From Pedosphaera sp. (GTDB lineage Bacteria > Verrucomicrobiota > Verrucomicrobiia > Limisphaerales > Pedosphaeraceae): 64,000 bases of DNA. Below are positions 15,543 to 22,965 of the stretch, piece by piece (within the stretch, counting starts at the first letter, position 1; each line of letters starts with the position of its first letter). The stretch is taken from positions 1 to 64,000 of the forward strand of contig JAQGPC010000279.1 of the NCBI GenBank assembly GCA_028293285.1, in the 5' to 3' direction. Made by a program: the position numbers and the translations under genes. The notes under the pieces were generated by a model that did not search any database, had not been told where the DNA came from, and saw only the letters and a program-made list of their open reading frames with translations.

Positions 15543-15660
15543 TCCGGAGCGGCCCATGGCCGACTATTTCAAGGTGATCGGCTCCGGCTTGCGGGAATAA
15601 ATGCTCAAACGCGATCTCGAAGCGGGCGATTAGTTCCTGCTCAAACGCTGATGAACTGCC
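15543..15660 (+). pseudogene. Repeat R1', decayed 3' fragment of a DUF6504-like gene
   Basis: The fragment matches the end of the gene at 11790-12062 over 118 gap-free bases. Two sense codons are now stops: TAT-CTA has become TAA-ATG, and TGG (before FLLKRW) has become TAG. The final TGG of the intact gene is TGA here. No start or 5' half is present, so it is a gene remnant left after a duplication. It lies 54 bases past the NHL stop. Confidence 0.8.
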
Positions 15661-15870
15661 GACGGGTGGGTGTGTGAATGGGGAACGCAATCAGAATTGC
15701 TCGCGGGGATCTAAAAAACTCGAGGGAGACTAATCCAGATTGGCCAGTCTGGCCGGACCAAATCCTTCACTGATTCTCTATCGATTTCACAATCGACAGG
15801 GATCTGAAAGCAATTCTTAAAGTCTTCAACTACACGAGGACTCCAGGGTGAAAAAATTCAAAGTCCAAAT
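15661..15870. other. Intergenic junction, no gene seen
   Basis: This stretch follows the R1' remnant and precedes the last gene of the ArsR cassette. Base composition changes here from GC-rich to AT-richer. I find no convincing ORF, hairpin with T-run or inverted terminal repeat. Confidence 0.5.
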
Positions 15871-16443
15871 TTAGACCCTTAGCGAGCCACGGAACGCCCT
15901 GCCGCTATAGTAAGACTGCGCACCGTTGTGATACACGAAGACGCGGCCGAAGCGGCGATCACAAAAGAGGGCGCCGCCGAGTTCTCTAATATCAGAAGGT
16001 GTTTTCACCCAACTCGACGTCTTCGTATCGAAATTTCCAAGTTTCTGCAGCTCTCGATATTGTTCTTCCGTTAAAAGCTCAATGCCCATGGCCGCGGCCA
16101 TTTCAATAGCGTTATTTTCTGGTTTATGTTCTTTCCTTGAATCCAGCGCTTCACGGTCGTAACAAACATTTCTGCGGCCGTTGGGACTTTCCGCTGAACA
16201 ATCAAAAAAGATGTGTTCACCCATCTTTTTATCATGACCAACAACATCCGGTTCACCGCCAGTTCTTTCCATTTCATTGAGTGACCACAGTTTTTCGGTA
16301 TTTTCTTCCAGCTTTGCTTGTACTTTAGCCCATTCAAGACCTTTATGGCGGTTCATGTTCTTCTCAAAACGGGCTTTCAACGCGCTGAGGAGTTCTTCAC
16401 GTTGTTCTGGTGGCAACTTCGTTTTTGTTTCAACGTCTTTCAT
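15871..16443 (-). CDS. DUF4256 domain protein
   Basis: Beginning at the ATG at 16443 (MKDVETKTKLPPEQREELLS), with a good Shine-Dalgarno AAAGGAAA upstream, the protein has 190 residues. It shows the DUF4256 layout: LLSALKARFEKNMNRHKGLEW, then WSLNEMERTGGEPDVVGHD, FFDCSAESPNGRRNVCYDREA, and a C-terminal GALFCDRRFGRVFVYHNGAQ. The function of the family is unknown. It is the last gene of the cassette ArsR-SRPBCC-YdeI-70aa-DUF4256 and, like the rest of it, uses AT-rich codons (AAA, GAA, ATT), unlike the GH20/NHL genes. Confidence 0.88.
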   Translation of the reverse strand: MKDVETKTKLPPEQREELLSALKARFEKNMNRHKGLEWAKVQAKLEENTEKLWSLNEMERTGGEPDVVGHDKKMGEHIFFDCSAESPNGRRNVCYDREALDSRKEHKPENNAIEMAAAMGIELLTEEQYRELQKLGNFDTKTSSWVKTPSDIRELGGALFCDRRFGRVFVYHNGAQSYYSGRAFRGSLRV

Positions 16444-16472
16444 ATAGGTTTCCTTTTTAATGCTGTGTCGTG

Positions 16473-16685
16473 TTAGTCCGATCTTTTCGAAATAAGTCGT
16501 CGAAGGACATGGCCTTGCCACATCCAAAGTCCCGAAAGGACAATTACAGGAAGGAAGATAAACCGAACAGCGGGGGCGTAGTTTGGAATTTCTTCAAACG
16601 GACTATAAATATAACCGAGTATCGGAATGCCAAAGACGATGTGAATCCAGCGAAGTATCGAACGTTTGGTGGCGTCACTAATCAT
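16473..16685 (-). CDS. Small two-helix membrane protein (70 aa)
   Basis: The protein has a short basic start (MISDATKRSILRW), a first hydrophobic segment (IHIVFGIPILGYIYSP), a loop with EEIPNYAP, and a second segment (VRFIFLPVIVLSGLWMW) before a basic tail (RRLISKRSD). This resembles small membrane proteins often found in Bacteroidota and in ArsR/SRPBCC neighbourhoods, but I know no function. Its ATG overlaps the end of the YdeI-family gene by 8 bases, so translation is probably coupled. Confidence 0.75.
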   Translation of the reverse strand: MISDATKRSILRWIHIVFGIPILGYIYSPFEEIPNYAPAVRFIFLPVIVLSGLWMWQGHVLRRLISKRSD

Positions 16686-17265
16686 TTAATCCCTTTCCAT
16701 TGAGAATTTGCGGCATACTTTTTTCAACCCTTGACTCCCGAGTTTTGGATTGCTTGGGTGCAGAAAAATAAAGGATGTATCCTCTTTGCCGTCCCGGCGT
16801 CAGTGCATCAAAAGCAGTTTTCAAGGCAGGGATTTCATCCAGTTTATTTTGAAGTTCTTCGGGAATAGGTTCCGGATTCGTTTTAAAATTTACTTTCAAA
16901 CCGGCTTTTTCCGCTGCAATGGCTTCATGAATATAGGCTTTCAAGACGGGTTCCATCTCAACTATTTCTCGAACCTTGGTGAACCGAATCTGGCGAGCTG
17001 CCTGCACATTCTTCGTTTGTTGGATTAGAATTCCTTTGGGATCCTTTAACAAGGCGCCTTTGCAAAACATAAGCGCACTGTATTCTTTGAATCCTTGTAT
17101 TATAAGTATATTGCTGTTCTGAAACGTGTAACAAGGTTTACCCCACTTCAATTCTTCGGTGAGCGGACAGTCAAGAATGATCCTTCTCAATTTCTTGAAT
17201 TCTGCCTGCCACTTTTTGGCTTTGCTTAAATATACATCAACAGGATTCATTCTATTCTTTGTCAT
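16678..17265 (-). CDS. YdeI/OmpD-associated family protein
   Basis: The 195-residue product has an N-terminal DUF1801-like domain (WQAEFKKLRRIILDCPLTEE, then LKWGKPCYTFQNSNILIIQG and CKGALLKDPKG) and a C-terminal OmdA-like part (IPEELQNKLDEIPALKTAFDALTPGRQRGY) ending in a basic tail with SRVEKSMPQILNGKG. That domain order is diagnostic of the YdeI/OmpD-associated family, which is linked to stress responses but has no proven reaction. The start may instead be the ATG at 17250 (MNPVDVYLSKAKKW). It sits 6 bases after the SRPBCC gene and overlaps the next gene, within a tight operon. Confidence 0.9.
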   Translation of the reverse strand: MTKNRMNPVDVYLSKAKKWQAEFKKLRRIILDCPLTEELKWGKPCYTFQNSNILIIQGFKEYSALMFCKGALLKDPKGILIQQTKNVQAARQIRFTKVREIVEMEPVLKAYIHEAIAAEKAGLKVNFKTNPEPIPEELQNKLDEIPALKTAFDALTPGRQRGYILYFSAPKQSKTRESRVEKSMPQILNGKGLND

Positions 17266-17271
17266 GAGGTG

Positions 17272-17736
17272 TTATTTTAATTTGCTTGCGATGTCTTGCA
17301 ATCGGTTGTGTGCCATATTTATGCCTGGAGCAAAACCTATTTGCAGCATTTGGTCTCTGAGCGCGACTGATCTATATACTATATGCATATTGAGTTTGCT
17401 GGTGTCGTCAGTGAGTTTCTCAAATTCTAAGGACTCAAGCTGGACGCCAAAAGGTGTATTCTCCATTTCAAATGTCCGGATGATTTTCCGGTTCGGGCTA
17501 AACTCATGGATCACCCCGTTGAATCCGTGTTTGTTTCCCCGAGGATCGGTTGTTTCAAATTGGTAACTGCCGTGCTTTTTACTTTCGAGTTTCAGCACTT
17601 TCGTTCCCATCCATTGCTCGACAATGTCGGGCTCTACATATGCTTTAAAAAGTAATTCCAATGGCAGATCAAATTCCCTTGTAATCACTAATTCCTGTTT
17701 GCCGTCTTCGGTATTGATTTTTGTTTTTTGTTCCAT
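17272..17736 (-). CDS. SRPBCC (AHSA1-type) domain protein
   Basis: The 154-residue protein follows the AHSA1/START-like pattern: ELVITREFDLPLELLFKAYV, then VEQWMGTKVLKLESKKHGSY, GVIHEFSPNRKIIRTFEMEN, and a C-terminal amphipathic helix (GINMAHNRLQDIASKL). The fold is a helix-grip cavity that binds hydrophobic ligands. In many bacteria an ArsR-type regulator gene directly precedes such a gene, as here, with one base between stop and start. The ligand is unknown; the ArsR protein may respond to the same compound. Confidence 0.9.
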   Translation of the reverse strand: MEQKTKINTEDGKQELVITREFDLPLELLFKAYVEPDIVEQWMGTKVLKLESKKHGSYQFETTDPRGNKHGFNGVIHEFSPNRKIIRTFEMENTPFGVQLESLEFEKLTDDTSKLNMHIVYRSVALRDQMLQIGFAPGINMAHNRLQDIASKLK

Positions 17737-17737
17737 G

Positions 17738-18058
17738 TTATTTGCTTTTATATTTTTTCATTACTGTTTCTAACTTGTTGAATCGGTCTTCCCACATTTT
17801 GCGGAATGGCTCAATGAAGTCGGCTACCTCTTTCATTTTTTTTGCATTAATATGATAGTAAATTTCCCTGCCGTTTTGCTCCTGTTTAAGCAATTCGCAC
17901 TCAGTGAGTATTTGCAAGTGTTTTGAAACTGTCGGTCTGGCAGTGTCAAAGTTTGCAGCTATGGCCCCGGCCGTCATGGATTGCGAAGCAACCAGCAGAA
18001 GTATGGCCCTTCTTGTCGGGTCTGCCATGGCTTGAAATACGTCTCGTCTTAAATTCAT
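17738..18058 (-). CDS. ArsR-family HTH repressor
   Basis: The 106-residue winged-helix protein begins [20 protein letters not shown], the standard start of this subfamily. The recognition helix region reads [20 protein letters not shown], and the wing [19 protein letters not shown]. No Cys pair of the metal-sensing kind is present, so it is unlikely to sense arsenic; it fits the SRPBCC-linked subfamily, whose ligands are mostly unknown. It is the first gene of the cassette, and its promoter carries two matching palindromes, suggesting autorepression. Confidence 0.92.
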   Translation of the reverse strand: MNLRRDVFQAMADPTRRAILLLVASQSMTAGAIAANFDTARPTVSKHLQILTECELLKQEQNGREIYYHINAKKMKEVADFIEPFRKMWEDRFNKLETVMKKYKSK

Positions 18059-18061
18059 TGT

Positions 18062-18107
18062 GTAGCTATGTGACTACAAATATATGCGTAGCTATTTAAC
18101 TACGCAA
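18062..18107 (-). promoter_or_regulatory. ArsR cassette promoter with two operator palindromes
   Basis: Minus-strand TTGCGT (18102-18107) and TATATT (18079-18084) are 17 bases apart. Two copies of a palindrome, GTAGCTATGTGACTAC (18062-18077) and GTAGCTATTTAACTAC (18088-18103), lie 26 bp apart; one fills the spacer, the other covers the start region. These are probable ArsR binding sites. Confidence 0.75.
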
Positions 18108-18380
18108 TGTTTTTTGAATTTTTTTTGAAGAAGCAAAAAATGTGGGATTATCTACAAAAACCAAAGGCTTTCCCTGCCAAAACGCAACGAGGCTAGGATC
18201 GCGGCTCGCAAGATGAAATTAATAAACAAACCGGCGGTTCGTATATTAAAATGGGGAATGAATACCGAAAAAGCGGTGGCACGCCTTGCGGAATCATTCG
18301 GCGGAAGCATCTTGCGCTGGCAACGGGCCAGACGGCCAACCCAGGTTCGCCGCGCCCCGACGCCGATTGAGACTTAAAAG
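18108..18380. other. Intergenic DNA between ArsR promoter and R2' remnant
   Basis: This is a transition zone from AT-rich to GC-rich DNA. A 39-codon plus-strand ORF (about 18257-18376, MNTEKAVARLAESFGGSIL) exists, but it has no ribosome site or recognisable domain. It may be the leftover N-terminal end of a deleted gene. Nothing else is supported. Confidence 0.4.
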
Positions 18381-18465
18381 GGCGATCAGTTTGTGGCTGC
18401 CAACAGTCCGGCAAATGCTGCTGCTTTCTACCGATTGCACCGGCAGTAAAATCGTTTAGCCCGTG
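18381..18465 (+). pseudogene. Repeat R2', C-terminal remnant of a second NHL-type gene
   Basis: In frame this encodes GDQFVAANSPANAAAFYRLH followed by RQ and a stop, matching the end of the NHL protein (15424-15508). The codon before AAG-GGC is TAA, so the upstream part of the gene is gone. Most differences from the intact copy are synonymous, which suggests it diverged as a working paralogue before truncation. Confidence 0.78.
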
Positions 18466-18470
18466 TGTAG

Positions 18471-18785
18471 TTGCTTGCCATCCGACATTTAGGATACGGT
18501 TTTCACGAACTGAGAACCGAAACCCCAAGTCCATCTGTCCGCCGCCGTCGCTTGAAAAAATCGCTGGTTTGGTTCGCCATTGTCTTTCCGCTGTATGTGC
18601 TGAGCACCGGTCCCATCGCGTGGGCGACCAACGATGGTCTTCATCCCGCCTATCTGCCCGATGAGGTGAACCTCATCTACCTGCCGCTCGCCCCGTTGGC
18701 GCGAATCGAGTGTGTTAATGACTTTTTTTATTATTATACGGCTGTCCTCTGGGGCGGTTTCCCGGCGGGCTATACTACGCTTTGA
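18471..18785 (+). CDS. Possible small membrane protein (104 aa or shorter)
   Basis: The ORF contains LKKSLVWFAIVFPLYVLSTG, a membrane segment, then PDEVNLIYLPLAPLARIECV and a Tyr-rich end (FFYYYTAVLWGG). The layout, a single membrane segment followed by STGP and IYLPLAPL, resembles small uncharacterised proteins I associate with planctomycetes and Verrucomicrobiota. No ATG is present: the track start is TTG at 18471, and a TTG at 18552 before KKSLVW is more plausible, giving 77 residues. It directly follows the R2' remnant. Confidence 0.45.
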   Translation: MLAIRHLGYGFHELRTETPSPSVRRRRLKKSLVWFAIVFPLYVLSTGPIAWATNDGLHPAYLPDEVNLIYLPLAPLARIECVNDFFYYYTAVLWGGFPAGYTTL

Positions 18786-18862
18786 CGGTGCGACTTTCCG
18801 TGCCTTGCGACTCAGTCGGCGAGGCTTGCAATGACGCCCGCATGCACTATACAGGATGAAAT

Positions 18863-19360
18863 ATGAAATGGCCGTTGTGGTGTTTTGTTCTCCTAGCCCT
18901 GGTTGGTTGCGCCTCGTCAAACGACAAGGTCGTGTCCAAAATGGGCGACCACAAGGTTGGCGATCGGTATAAGTCCGTTGTACCCATTTGTGTTCTGAAT
19001 GGGGAGTTTAGAACCGAATGGGGTGATGAATTGGAGTCGTTAAAGCGATGGTCCACCAACTTTAACAAGACTCTGGTTTATATTCCTGCGGGAGTCTCCT
19101 TCAAATTAGCTTCACTGGAAAAGCACTTTAATTCTTCCTGGCAGCATGGAAATGATACAAGTTACACCGTCAAAGTGGAAGGGCTTACCGGCGATTTCAA
19201 AGGCCAAATATTTAATGCATCTTATTTGAGTTATAAACGCCAGACGTGGGCAGCTTACAAATGGGAATTTGGAGAGCTTCCTCCCAGAATGACCGAGTGG
19301 CCCAAGGTTGAGCAAATACCCAGACGTGTCTTTCTTGAAAAAGAAGAAAGTCCCCGTTGA
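18863..19360 (+). CDS. Hypothetical lipoprotein (165 aa)
   Basis: The N-terminus MKWPLWCFVLLALVGCASSN is a lipoprotein signal with lipobox LVGC, so the protein is probably anchored in a membrane. After that lies a mostly beta region: YKSVVPICVLNGEFRTEWG, TLVYIPAGVSFKLASLEKHF and YTVKVEGLTGDFKGQIF. The middle segment with PAG..FKL resembles a small SH3-like fold, but I do not recognise a named family. The tail is charged (RRVFLEKEESPR). It converges on the pseudopilin gene with about 20 bases between the two stops. Confidence 0.7.
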   Translation: MKWPLWCFVLLALVGCASSNDKVVSKMGDHKVGDRYKSVVPICVLNGEFRTEWGDELESLKRWSTNFNKTLVYIPAGVSFKLASLEKHFNSSWQHGNDTSYTVKVEGLTGDFKGQIFNASYLSYKRQTWAAYKWEFGELPPRMTEWPKVEQIPRRVFLEKEESPR

Positions 19361-19379
19361 GGAGCTGATGCCGAAACAG

Positions 19380-20240
19380 CTATGGGTTATTTGACGTGGC
19401 GTAACCTTGAGCCAGAAACAGCGCGTCACGCGGAGCTTGCGCAAAAGCCGGAGCGCTCGAGTATTTTTTTGGATCCGTGCTCGCCGCAAAGGAAATCGCA
19501 ACCGCATCCAGCCATTTATGATTGGAGGCATGGCCATCGGCCCAACTAAAGGTCCCGCTGGTATTATGAAACACCGCCCCCGAATCAACCAATTGGGACA
19601 ATTGGAAAGCCGGCGGCCCCGACGATTTAAAACCCCACGAGCCCCCATTCTCTCCGCGTGAATCGTTTTCTTCCACCCACAGAAATCTGTCGCTCGGATG
19701 TTCCAGTTCGGTGCGCTTGTAAAGCTCCGGTTTTTCCCCGTTCAGGGACGCCACCGGCGACAGACTGCCATAGGCAAACCCCGCACCCACCGGTTTGTTG
19801 AAACGATTGTCCGACGGACAGTGAAGAATGCTTGGGTTCGGCGCATACTCGAAGAGGCATCCCTGCCGATAACCCTCCATGTCGATCAACACCTGGGCCT
19901 CCTGTGCGCTCGCAGTTGGAGGAATGATCGGCGCCACGGGCAGCGGACGATAAAGCCAGGGCCGGTCTCCCGCGGCATTGGGCACGGTATTGAAATTCGG
20001 CATCCGTTCCTCGTTGGCATCGCAATACATCGCCCAAGCCATGGACAGTTGCTTTTGATTGCTCAGGCACTGCGCCGCCATGGCTTTCTGCTTGGCCATC
20101 GACAAGGCGGGCAGCAGCAGCGCCGCCAGAATCGCGATAATGGCAATCACCACCAACAATTCGATCAACGTGAAGCCATCCGTCCCGGTCTGTCTGCGCC
20201 TTGCCCTATGAAATGTCCGTTGCATCACTGTATGACGCAC
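19380..20240 (-). CDS. Prepilin-like secreted protein with H-X9-DG motif
   Basis: After a basic leader the protein has [20 protein letters not shown], the type IV prepilin cleavage and methylation motif, continuing as [20 protein letters not shown]. Cleavage would occur between G and F. The C-terminal part has [13 protein letters not shown], which is an H-X9-DG motif typical of the large pseudopilin families expanded in Planctomycetota and Verrucomicrobiota (DUF1559 relatives). It is likely exported by a type II or type IV pilus-like machine. No pilus assembly genes are near; such genes are usually scattered. A shorter start ([10 protein letters not shown]) is possible. Confidence 0.9.
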   Translation of the reverse strand: MRHTVMQRTFHRARRRQTGTDGFTLIELLVVIAIIAILAALLLPALSMAKQKAMAAQCLSNQKQLSMAWAMYCDANEERMPNFNTVPNAAGDRPWLYRPLPVAPIIPPTASAQEAQVLIDMEGYRQGCLFEYAPNPSILHCPSDNRFNKPVGAGFAYGSLSPVASLNGEKPELYKRTELEHPSDRFLWVEENDSRGENGGSWGFKSSGPPAFQLSQLVDSGAVFHNTSGTFSWADGHASNHKWLDAVAISFAASTDPKKYSSAPAFAQAPRDALFLAQGYATSNNP

Positions 20241-20384
20241 TTAAAACGTTATCTCTTCAGTCGAACTTAAAGTGAAACTATTACTCTCTGCGAGTCCGTG
20301 ATAACCGCATGCGTCTTCTGCGCAATGTCGCCATTATTGAGCTGGTATCCGAAATTCATCTTTAGCTTTTAACATACTCTTGAA

Positions 20385-21851
20385 ATGAATGTGGTTTCTG
20401 TTCATCGTCCTAACATGAGTCCAGACACATTTGGAGAACTTGTTAGAAAGGGGGAAGAAAAGCTGCGCGTTGATGAAATTAAAATTGAAACTGGTAGTGA
20501 GCAGTTTTTTGGCCATGGACTGTTGCTTCTAAAAAACAATGAATTTGAGTTGCAGCTGAATCTCGGCATGACCGCAAGCGCTGGTTTAAAGCGAATCGGT
20601 GTTTTCCATCAGAGCGACACTTGGGTAATGACGGGCAAAATTAATAATTGTTTAGAATTCAAATGCCCTGGCCTCTTTCCAGCAGCCGAGGAACACATTT
20701 TCAACGAAACAAAAACCTTTCATTTTCATCCTGACTGCATAGAACTTATTCCGACTGGTTTTGATGCCCTTTCACGCATAGAAAAAGAAGCAGCGTTCAA
20801 AGCGATAAATCCAGATCACAAAGCGCCTAATCGAGGTTGCGAAGTTGAGTTCCATGCCTATTGCGCAGATTACAAACTTCTTTTCTGTAATGGTGGGACC
20901 GAAAGCGTATCTACAAACGACTTCTTTGGTCATTCTTCACAGTCAACGCTGAACACTTTCATGGATTCGACAGACAATTATGATTTCGGACTTATAAATG
21001 AAGGATCCGATTTACACATTTGCCTACGGTCTAAATCAACCTGGAATTCCGGAAATGTTGAAAAAGATTGGAATCTTTTCGAAGGCTTGCAGCATTCTAT
21101 TGGGTTTGTGCATGGAAAGAACGCTTGGCCATATAGAATAATTTATTGGTCGAATGGTAAGAAAATGACTGACCGCTTTTTTCCTCCCAACAGAATAAAG
21201 AAGACCATCCACGCTCCATTTTCTTCCATGCCGATGCTGCCTAAGGAGACAACGGGAACCGTTGGTGCTTCAATCAAACTTGCCGCTAAATTCTTCGAGC
21301 AAAATACCGATCTGTCCGAAAAGATTTCTTATTTGTTATTCATGGCGCGAGAAGCAGGAGCGTCTGCTGTGCATTTTGATATTCGAAGCCTTGCTTTATG
21401 TTCTGTATTTGAAAAACTGCTTGACCTTATTTTCGAGTATCTCTCGCCCCAAATAACCGCAACTCAGCACGAACAACAGCTATTTCAACAAGCCAAGAAT
21501 GAGGTTAGCACAGAAGTGAAGAAGAAAAGCGTGAGACAAGGTGATCCGTATGACCGTATTTGTAGAATTCTTTCAAGTATGAAGGCTGTTCAATCCGGAG
21601 ATAAGTACACTGCAATAATTAACCATTTTGGTTTGAAAGAAATGTCCATGCATTTTGAAGCATGGAAGAAAGAACGACCGCAACTCGCGCACGGTAAATT
21701 TCCAAATGGCCAGCAGGAATCAAGGCAAACAGAATACATTTTAAACCAATCCCGTATCGCGGGAGGTATTAACATCCTTTTTCTTAAATTGATTGGATAC
21801 TCGGGTCCTGTAGTTGCATCGCGATTTGAAGATATTCATCGCGTTATCTAA
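20385..21851 (+). CDS. HEPN-motif protein, ApeA-like (candidate anti-phage factor)
   Basis: This 488-residue protein stands alone and is AT-richer than its surroundings. There is no signal peptide. The N-terminal half is a beta-rich region (GHGLLLLKNNEFELQLNLGM, then EVEFHAYCADYKLLFCNGG and GFVHGKNAWPYRIIYWSNGK). The C-terminal half is helical and contains RPQLAH at about residues 431-436, which is an R-X4-H motif of HEPN RNases. A long N-terminal beta domain plus a C-terminal HEPN domain and a size near 490 residues fit ApeA-type abortive-infection proteins. The family assignment is inference from this layout; no close sequence match could be tested. It may be recently acquired. Confidence 0.6.
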   Translation: MNVVSVHRPNMSPDTFGELVRKGEEKLRVDEIKIETGSEQFFGHGLLLLKNNEFELQLNLGMTASAGLKRIGVFHQSDTWVMTGKINNCLEFKCPGLFPAAEEHIFNETKTFHFHPDCIELIPTGFDALSRIEKEAAFKAINPDHKAPNRGCEVEFHAYCADYKLLFCNGGTESVSTNDFFGHSSQSTLNTFMDSTDNYDFGLINEGSDLHICLRSKSTWNSGNVEKDWNLFEGLQHSIGFVHGKNAWPYRIIYWSNGKKMTDRFFPPNRIKKTIHAPFSSMPMLPKETTGTVGASIKLAAKFFEQNTDLSEKISYLLFMAREAGASAVHFDIRSLALCSVFEKLLDLIFEYLSPQITATQHEQQLFQQAKNEVSTEVKKKSVRQGDPYDRICRILSSMKAVQSGDKYTAIINHFGLKEMSMHFEAWKKERPQLAHGKFPNGQQESRQTEYILNQSRIAGGINILFLKLIGYSGPVVASRFEDIHRVI

Positions 21852-21945
21852 TCTCGGTGCAGGTGAGAGGAAAAGTTAGAGCCTCGTTACCTCGTCTCCT
21901 ACGGGAATAGGTTTTAGCGATACGGAGCTGATTAGCAGGAAAGGT

Positions 21946-22018
21946 ACATGCCGCTCCGATGGAGCTTGGTCATTTACAAGGTGGAGATTCTATAAACATG
22001 GCGCTCCTCTGGAGCTTG
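21946..22018. repeat. Two-copy hairpin repeat (GCTCC-NNN-GGAGC)
   Basis: ACATGCCGCTCCGATGGAGC (21946-21965) and ACATGGCGCTCCTCTGGAGC (21996-22015) are near-identical, 50 bp apart, and both continue TTG. Each folds into a 5-bp hairpin. Between them is GTGGAGATTCTATAAACATG. This resembles dispersed intergenic repeats of Verrucomicrobiota and Planctomycetota genomes. No coding potential. Confidence 0.5.
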
Positions 22019-22118
22019 AATGAATGACCTGCCTTCGCTGACGGGCCCGGCGCGCTGAGGAGAACACGTCCTTGGGGCGGGTGCGGAGTTTGGGGCTTCT
22101 GCCAAAAGAGCGGACGAA

Positions 22119-22676
22119 TTAACCGGGCTTGAGGGATTTTGTTTCAAGGTCCGTTCTCAGCAATGAAAAGCAGTTCAAGTCGAAAAATTTTCCCTTGAAA
22201 TAAAAGTAATCACGCAAAATGCCTTCTGCCCGAAAACCCAATCTCGTAAGTACTTTTTGGGAGGCTGTATTTGCCAGGTGTGTCATGGCTTCAACCCGAT
22301 TCACTTCATGGTCGAAGGCGTAGGTCAGCACGGGTTTCAACGCTTCGGCCATTATGCCCTTTCCCCAGAATCCGGCGGCAAGGTCATAACCCAAAACTGC
22401 CGAATGATTGTGCGGCTTCCATATCAGGCCGCAAGTCCCCAATACCTTTCCAGACTGCTTCAAGGTAATTCCCCAGCGAATTCCCAGTTCCTTGTGATGT
22501 CGATCTGTGAACCTGGCTATTACTTCCAACGCTTGCTTCGGTTCGGTGAGTGCCTCGGTATCGTAGTAAAGCATCACCTTTGGATCGGAGAAGATTCCAA
22601 ATACCTCAGGCGTATCTTCGGAAATAATCTCCCGCAGGATCAGACGCTCGGTTGCTAATACTGGAAATGCGTTCAT
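22119..22676 (-). CDS. GNAT N-acetyltransferase, RimJ/RimL type
   Basis: The 185-residue protein starts with the family signature LATERLILREIISEDTPEVF. It continues with GTCGLIWKPHNHSAVLGYDL and the acetyl-CoA loop region AAGFWGKGIMAEALKPVLTY (Q/R-x-x-G-x-G/A equivalent: FWGKGIM), then NRVEAMTHLANTASQKVLTR and LGFRAEGILRDYF. This order is typical of RimJ/RimL enzymes, which acetylate N-termini of ribosomal proteins or small amines. The substrate cannot be told from sequence. It has no operon partner. Confidence 0.9.
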   Translation of the reverse strand: MNAFPVLATERLILREIISEDTPEVFGIFSDPKVMLYYDTEALTEPKQALEVIARFTDRHHKELGIRWGITLKQSGKVLGTCGLIWKPHNHSAVLGYDLAAGFWGKGIMAEALKPVLTYAFDHEVNRVEAMTHLANTASQKVLTRLGFRAEGILRDYFYFKGKFFDLNCFSLLRTDLETKSLKPG

Positions 22677-22809
22677 TCTGGTTCCTCACCTCTGGCAATT
22701 TTATGTGAGTGATTTCTATTTAGGGTGTGGTCGACACTAAAATGAAACTAAAATCTTTTGTAAACTGGCATCCAAGAGGGGAGGCGTGTGGTATGTCCGC
22801 CCTCCAGGT

Positions 22810-22887
22810 TCAATGGCTGAAATCGTAGGCGACCAAGGTTTCGTTGGCCTGTTTTATTTTTTCGATGGTCAGGTAGTGGGTGGTCTC
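22810..22887 (-). pseudogene. Possible C-terminal gene remnant (25 codons)
   Basis: Between a TAA and a TGA the minus strand encodes ETTHYLTIEKIKQANETLVA followed by YDFSH. The composition is that of a real soluble protein end with an amphipathic helix, unlike the Ser/Pro/Arg-rich shadows around it. It has no start codon. It could be the last piece of a deleted gene, or chance. Confidence 0.25.
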
Positions 22888-22965
22888 TTAGTAATACGGA
22901 GCCGAATTGCGAGGGGAAAAATTCCAGAGTGGACGCTGTCTGATTGATTGTATAAATAAAACCCA

